A DNA stretch of 9,478 nucleotides from an uncultured Bacteroidales bacterium (GTDB lineage Bacteria; Bacteroidota; Bacteroidia; Bacteroidales; UBA932). The notes under the pieces are model-generated. The model was not told where the DNA came from. It ran no database searches and saw only the letters and a list, made by a program, of their open reading frames with translations. The stretch spans positions 1 to 9,478 of the forward strand of contig CAMGTS010000036.1 in assembly GCA_946062035.1 (NCBI GenBank), written 5' to 3'. Of this stretch, positions 6,304 through 9,478 are shown piece by piece. Each line of letters starts with the position of its first letter. Within the stretch, counting starts at the first letter, position 1. The translations under genes were made by a program, and so were the position numbers.

Positions 6304-7261
6304 ATGTCTATACTGTTATAGAGAAATTGATGATGATAATCTGAACTATCATCCATCTTGTGCATACAAACTATTCGGTAGAAGAAAAGCTCCTATTCTT
6401 GAATACACGAGAGATAATATCGAGTCACTTGCATTGAAAGTGCTTGAGAACAATACCGCATTGACGGGTGTCCAACCTAAATTGTCATTGGAAATCAATA
6501 GGGGAGGAAAAAATGAGCCCGATAAAATGACTATTGTGGGACTTTGGGGCAACTACATACTTAAGCCACAGAGCAATGTATATCGCTCAATGCCCGAAAA
6601 CGAAGATCTTACAATGAAACTTGCCGAAGCGTCAGGTATCAGGACGGTAAACCATGGTTTGATACGTATGGGTGATGGAGAGATTGCTTATATCACCAAA
6701 CGCGCTGATAGGGGAGAGCATGGCGAAAAGTATTCAATGTTGGATATGTGCCAACTCACCAACAGGCTTACTGAGCATAAATATAAGGGGACATATAAGC
6801 AAATTGCGGAAACTATCAAGATACACTCATCGGCCTCCATGCTCGATGTCCAAAAGTTCTGGGAAATCATAATCTTCTCTTGGATAACAGGCAATTCCGA
6901 TATGCACTGCAAAAACTTCTCGTTGATCAGCAAGGATAATCTTTCATATCAGTTAGCGCCGGCATACGACCTACTTGCTGTAGTGTTGACTGGAATAAAT
7001 GACCCGGACGAATTGGCCATGCCATTAGACGCCTCAGGAGTAAAGAGCGATACTATTTCGGGATTAGACCGCTCCTCATTTTCGGGTGCGATGACTGCAT
7101 CTGGAATATCACCACGTATTGCCGAAAGAATTATTGATAAGATGATGTCTCATAAAGAAAAATGGTTTGAAATAATCGGCACATCATTCCTGGACGCTGA
7201 CTTACAGGCACAATATAAAGATTTGATTATCAGAAGACTATCAAAATTGTCCGCCCGATGA
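6296..7261 (+). CDS. hipT: HipA/HipT-like serine/threonine kinase toxin
   Basis: A 321-residue HipA-C-type kinase. An N-terminal Cys/His cluster (C4, C7, H19, C22; CxxC-x11-HxxC) looks like a small zinc ribbon, a trait I associate with Bacteroidota HipA proteins. Next come the glycine-rich ATP/regulatory loop ALTGVQPKLS (55-64), the ATP lysine K89 in YILKP, E102 in PENE, the catalytic loop GNSDMHCKNFS (198-208: D201, N206) and metal-binding D224 in PAYDLL. All expected catalytic residues are present, so it is probably active. HipA phosphorylates GltX and HipT phosphorylates TrpS, causing growth arrest or persistence; the target here is unknown. T57 sits where E. coli HipT has a regulatory serine and S57/S59 there align with A55/T57 by eye. 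The gene and its partners are AT-richer than the flanks, suggesting transfer. Confidence 0.92.
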   Translation: MSKCLYCYREIDDDNLNYHPSCAYKLFGRRKAPILEYTRDNIESLALKVLENNTALTGVQPKLSLEINRGGKNEPDKMTIVGLWGNYILKPQSNVYRSMPENEDLTMKLAEASGIRTVNHGLIRMGDGEIAYITKRADRGEHGEKYSMLDMCQLTNRLTEHKYKGTYKQIAETIKIHSSASMLDVQKFWEIIIFSWITGNSDMHCKNFSLISKDNLSYQLAPAYDLLAVVLTGINDPDELAMPLDASGVKSDTISGLDRSSFSGAMTASGISPRIAERIIDKMMSHKEKWFEIIGTSFLDADLQAQYKDLIIRRLSKLSAR

Positions 7262-7290
7262 TATAAGCAATTGACACACAAACTATTCTT

Positions 7291-7416
7291 TCACCAGACA
7301 ATCTGTTCGGTCTGATAATCAGCAATCTCAGTACGAATAGTCGGATCCGGCCTATGGCCTCTTCTCTCTTTTATTGACAGAAATAAAAGGCTCTTCACAA
7401 TTTCTTGACTCGACAT
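7291..7416 (-). CDS. Possible small ORF, unidentified
   Basis: A minus-strand frame of 41 residues starts at the ATG at 7416-7414 and stops 29 bp from the convergent end of hipT. The frame is open for about 17 further codons upstream. The product is charged and protein-like (SIKERRGHRPDPTIRTEIADYQ), but I do not recognise it and see no promoter. It may be a gene fragment or chance. Confidence 0.22.
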   Translation of the reverse strand: MSSQEIVKSLLFLSIKERRGHRPDPTIRTEIADYQTEQIVW

Positions 7417-7507
7417 ATCTACCCAATCTGCATCCCAACAGATAGGGGAGGGGCTATGTTATTTATATTATGTTAAATAGAGTGTCTGGAAACCGCCCTC
7501 TCTGACC

Positions 7508-7648
7508 GTGCCGGAGCGTTTTGAATGGCTCAGTTACACAGCTCCGCAAGCAAGGCTTGTAGAGATCGAAACACAGTCAGTGATAGCAAGTTCTGTCGAC
7601 CCAGCGGAAATAGACGACATCTTGGATGACGGAAGTCTGGACTTTTAA
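7508..7648 (+). CDS. Small acidic peptide upstream of the lipoprotein
   Basis: An open frame ends 15 bp before the lipoprotein start and encodes about 46 residues: PERFEWLSYTAPQ, then RLVEIETQSVIASS, then a very acidic tail (AEIDDILDDGSLDF). The pattern of a Pro-containing N-terminus, a V-E-I-E strand, an I/A-S-S turn and a variable acidic tail is one I associate with small hypothetical proteins encoded next to Bacteroidales surface or fimbrillin-type lipoproteins. No ATG is in frame between the preceding TAG (7478-7480) and the conserved part. GTG at 7508 is the best start and was used; an ATG at 7470 is in the wrong frame. Function is unknown. It might be an operon partner of the lipoprotein, a peptide precursor, or a gene that lost its start. 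Confidence 0.55.
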   Translation: MPERFEWLSYTAPQARLVEIETQSVIASSVDPAEIDDILDDGSLDF

Positions 7649-7663
7649 TGGTGATATGGCGTT

Positions 7664-9283
7664 ATGAAAAAGATATTTTCAATAGCAAGTCTGCTGCTCG
7701 TAGCCGCGCTTGCGTTCACAAGCTGCTCAAAGGATGAGACTAACGCTCCTGAGGAGAGCGTAAACAAGTCATTCTCTATCGTCGCTAACCTTAATGACAC
7801 CAAGGTAACTATCGACAACGCACTCAAGTCTTCTTGGGAAGACGGCGACCAGATGAACGTGTTCCACGCCGCTACAGGTACAACCGCATACACCAATGAC
7901 AAAGCATTCTCATATGCAGAGGGCAGATTCACAGGCGAACTTGGTGCCGCTCTTACAGATGGCGCAAGCTATGACTGGTATGCGCTTTACCCTTACAGTT
8001 CATATGTCACAGAACCTGGTGAGAACAGCACTGGCCACATCACTGTAGGTAATGACAACAGATACACACAGGAGCAGGCTGGTAATAGCAACCCGACTCA
8101 TATGGCAGGTTCTACAAAGCAAAAGGGCGTTTACCCACTTGTAGGCAAGGTTTCAAATGTGGCTGCCAACACTACACCTTCGCTCACGATGTCACATGTA
8201 TGCTCATATGTGAAGGTTCATGTAAAGAACACATCATCTGAAGGGGCAAAAATTTCTGAGGTAAAGGTTACAATGGATGGAAAGGATGTCATCGGCTCTT
8301 TCGTTCCTAAATTCACTGATCCTGCAAACTGCGTTTTGACAAAATATAGCACATTCGCATCTTCAACGGCGACTTTAAATGTTGTAGACGGCGAAGAAAT
8401 CTCCACAGACGGCGAAGCTGATTTCTATCTCGGCATAGCACCTCAGGATCTTATCGCAGGTGATAAAATGTCCGTTGTAATAAACGCAACATACGTAACA
8501 TCGGGGAAATCAGCAACCCAGACAAAAGAGCTTACTATGACAGGCTCAGTTGACTTCAAGGCAGGTCATATCAAGACTTTGAATTTTAATCTTAGTAAGG
8601 CAACAAACATTACTGCTTCAGACAAAACAGTTCAGGCCGGCAGTACAGTCGCTATCGGTGCTACCGTTAACTCAGGAGCAACTTTAACCTACTCGTCAAG
8701 CGATAATAGCGTCGCTACAGTTGATGCTACCGGCACAATCACAGGTGTTGCGGCAGGTACGGCGACAATCACTATCACAGCCCCAGAGTACGACGGCTTC
8801 CCTGAGGCAACAAAGGAAATTACTGTAATGGTATCAGCTGCCGGTAGTGCAGTGACTTTGCTTGAGGAAAACTTTGACAGCATTACGGAAGGCAATTCAA
8901 CAGGGTCTAATGGATCTGGTACAGCATGGAGTGGTAACGATAATTTTTCAGCTAATACAGCTTATGCAGCTGGCGGTGCGGTAAAAATTGGGAAAAGCAA
9001 AGGAAATGGTTCTTTGACAACAAAAACTTCATATACAGTACCAGCTGGAAAAATTTTAAAAGTACAGTTGGATGTAAAGGGGTGGACAAGTGTTGAAGGT
9101 AAAATCAAAGTTACTTTTAATGGAATTGATAAAGAGATAGAATATACCGCTCTAATGTCTGGTTCTTTTGAAACTAAAGAAGCTATATTTGCTGCAGAAG
9201 CATCAGATGTAACTTCGACTGTCGTTATTGCGACTACCGCTAAGCGTGCATTTGTTGACAATATCAAGATCTACTACGAGTAG
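7664..9283 (+). CDS. Surface lipoprotein: fimbrillin-like domain, BIG2 domain and C-terminal beta module
   Basis: A 539-residue protein with a lipoprotein signal peptide: MKK, a hydrophobic core, and the lipobox FTSC with C21 as the lipidated residue. The next residues SKDE include an acidic pair like the Bacteroidota signal for export to the outer face of the outer membrane. Residues about 35-311 resemble fimbrillin-like proteins (SSWEDGDQMNVF, YDWYALYPYS, and a closing DFKAGHIKTLNFNLSKA). Residues about 313-391 form a BIG2 immunoglobulin-like domain (SSDNSVATVDATGTITGVAAGTATIT). Residues about 398-539 are a predicted beta-rich module (EENFDSITEG ... AFVDNIKIYY) of the kind that caps Bacteroidota carbohydrate-binding or adhesive proteins. 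A structural or adhesive surface role is inferred. The last third is clearly AT-richer than the rest. Confidence 0.88.
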   Translation: MKKIFSIASLLLVAALAFTSCSKDETNAPEESVNKSFSIVANLNDTKVTIDNALKSSWEDGDQMNVFHAATGTTAYTNDKAFSYAEGRFTGELGAALTDGASYDWYALYPYSSYVTEPGENSTGHITVGNDNRYTQEQAGNSNPTHMAGSTKQKGVYPLVGKVSNVAANTTPSLTMSHVCSYVKVHVKNTSSEGAKISEVKVTMDGKDVIGSFVPKFTDPANCVLTKYSTFASSTATLNVVDGEEISTDGEADFYLGIAPQDLIAGDKMSVVINATYVTSGKSATQTKELTMTGSVDFKAGHIKTLNFNLSKATNITASDKTVQAGSTVAIGATVNSGATLTYSSSDNSVATVDATGTITGVAAGTATITITAPEYDGFPEATKEITVMVSAAGSAVTLLEENFDSITEGNSTGSNGSGTAWSGNDNFSANTAYAAGGAVKIGKSKGNGSLTTKTSYTVPAGKILKVQLDVKGWTSVEGKIKVTFNGIDKEIEYTALMSGSFETKEAIFAAEASDVTSTVVIATTAKRAFVDNIKIYYE

Positions 9284-9305
9284 TCTCTTCTAATAGAATA
9301 ATGAC

Positions 9306-9345
9306 AAACGGGTTCAGTTTATTTTACTGAACCCGTTTATTTGTT
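9306..9345 (+). terminator. Terminator after the lipoprotein gene
   Basis: A perfect 13-bp stem, AAACGGGTTCAGT (9306-9318) and ACTGAACCCGTTT (9326-9338), with a 7-nt TTATTTT loop, then ATTTGTT. It starts 23 nt after the lipoprotein stop. It also lies just past the end of the convergent minus-strand gene and may serve both, though the T-tract is better on the plus strand. Confidence 0.82.
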
Positions 9346-9349
9346 GCTA

Positions 9350-9478
9350 TTATAAGACAACATTTTTACCACGACGTATCTTACGAATAGCTTCACCGAC
9401 CAAGTATAAATTTACCTCTTCTTGGAGCTTTTTCTCCATTGCGTCTCTTTTAGGAGTACCTGTTTTGCCAAAAACCTC
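9350..9478 (-). pseudogene. XRE-type antitoxin fragment ending before its helix-turn-helix
   Basis: A minus-strand frame enters at the right edge and runs 42 codons to a TAA at 9352-9350. It reads FGKTGTPKRDAMEKKLQEEV, then NLYLVGEAIRKIRRGKN and VVL. This resembles the region just before the helix-turn-helix in HigA-like XRE antitoxins, where GEAIRxxRxxKN is normally followed by LTQEELAxxxGV. Here the frame stops three residues after KN, so the DNA-binding part seems lost and only a truncated gene is left beside the lipoprotein terminator. A naturally short protein cannot be excluded, because the start and any partner toxin gene lie outside the window. The family call is from pattern memory. 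Confidence 0.55.

Noticed and set aside
7295..7315. CAGAC / GTCTG hairpin after hipT
   Set aside because: Only 5 bp with an 11-nt loop and no T-run; likely chance.
7368..7389. CTTTTATT / AATAAAAG perfect 8-bp hairpin downstream of hipT
   Set aside because: The stem is all A/T except one pair and no T-tract follows on either strand, so it is not supported as a terminator.

Overview
The window is from a Bacteroidota chromosome, probably a gut Bacteroidales. Pointers are three perfect TAnnTTTG -7 promoter elements, a fimbrillin-like lipoprotein with an acidic residue pair after its lipobox cysteine, a short CstA, and the family resemblance of almost every protein. A Muribaculaceae-like host is a guess; the order-level call is much safer.

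Positions 1-1566 (minus strand) hold an oxidative-stress block: the start of a Bcp peroxiredoxin, a ferritin with its own terminator, and an Fe-type superoxide dismutase. Next is a decayed gene (1678-2679): the C-terminal part of an esterase joined to a short SMP-30-like tail, lacking its N-terminus and cut by an in-frame amber codon. Divergent from it is a CstA-family carbon-starvation/pyruvate transporter (2805-4256). A PPC/DUF296 protein (4372-4800, minus) and a 53-residue rubredoxin (5058-5219, plus) follow as a divergent pair; the rubredoxin ends in a strong terminator.

Positions 5292-7261 form an accessory island. First is a minus-strand stump of a B12-binding radical-SAM gene, interrupted by a TTGTA pentanucleotide repeat and truncated close to the rubredoxin terminator. 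Then comes a complete three-gene HipBST-type toxin-antitoxin operon: an XRE repressor, a free-standing HipA N-terminal domain (HipS-like) and a HipA/HipT kinase with an N-terminal CxxC/HxxC motif. Three near-identical palindromes spaced 40-41 bp lie over the hip promoter and leader and look like autoregulatory operators.

Positions 7262-9478 hold a mostly non-coding spacer, a small acidic peptide gene without an in-frame ATG, a 539-residue surface lipoprotein (fimbrillin-like, BIG2 and a C-terminal beta domain) whose last third is AT-richer, a terminator, and on the minus strand the end of an XRE-type antitoxin gene that seems to stop before its helix-turn-helix.

The left part is ordinary housekeeping and stress defence. 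The most interesting parts are the hip operator array, the pentanucleotide repeat in the radical-SAM stump, the small peptide before the lipoprotein, and the pile-up of broken genes.
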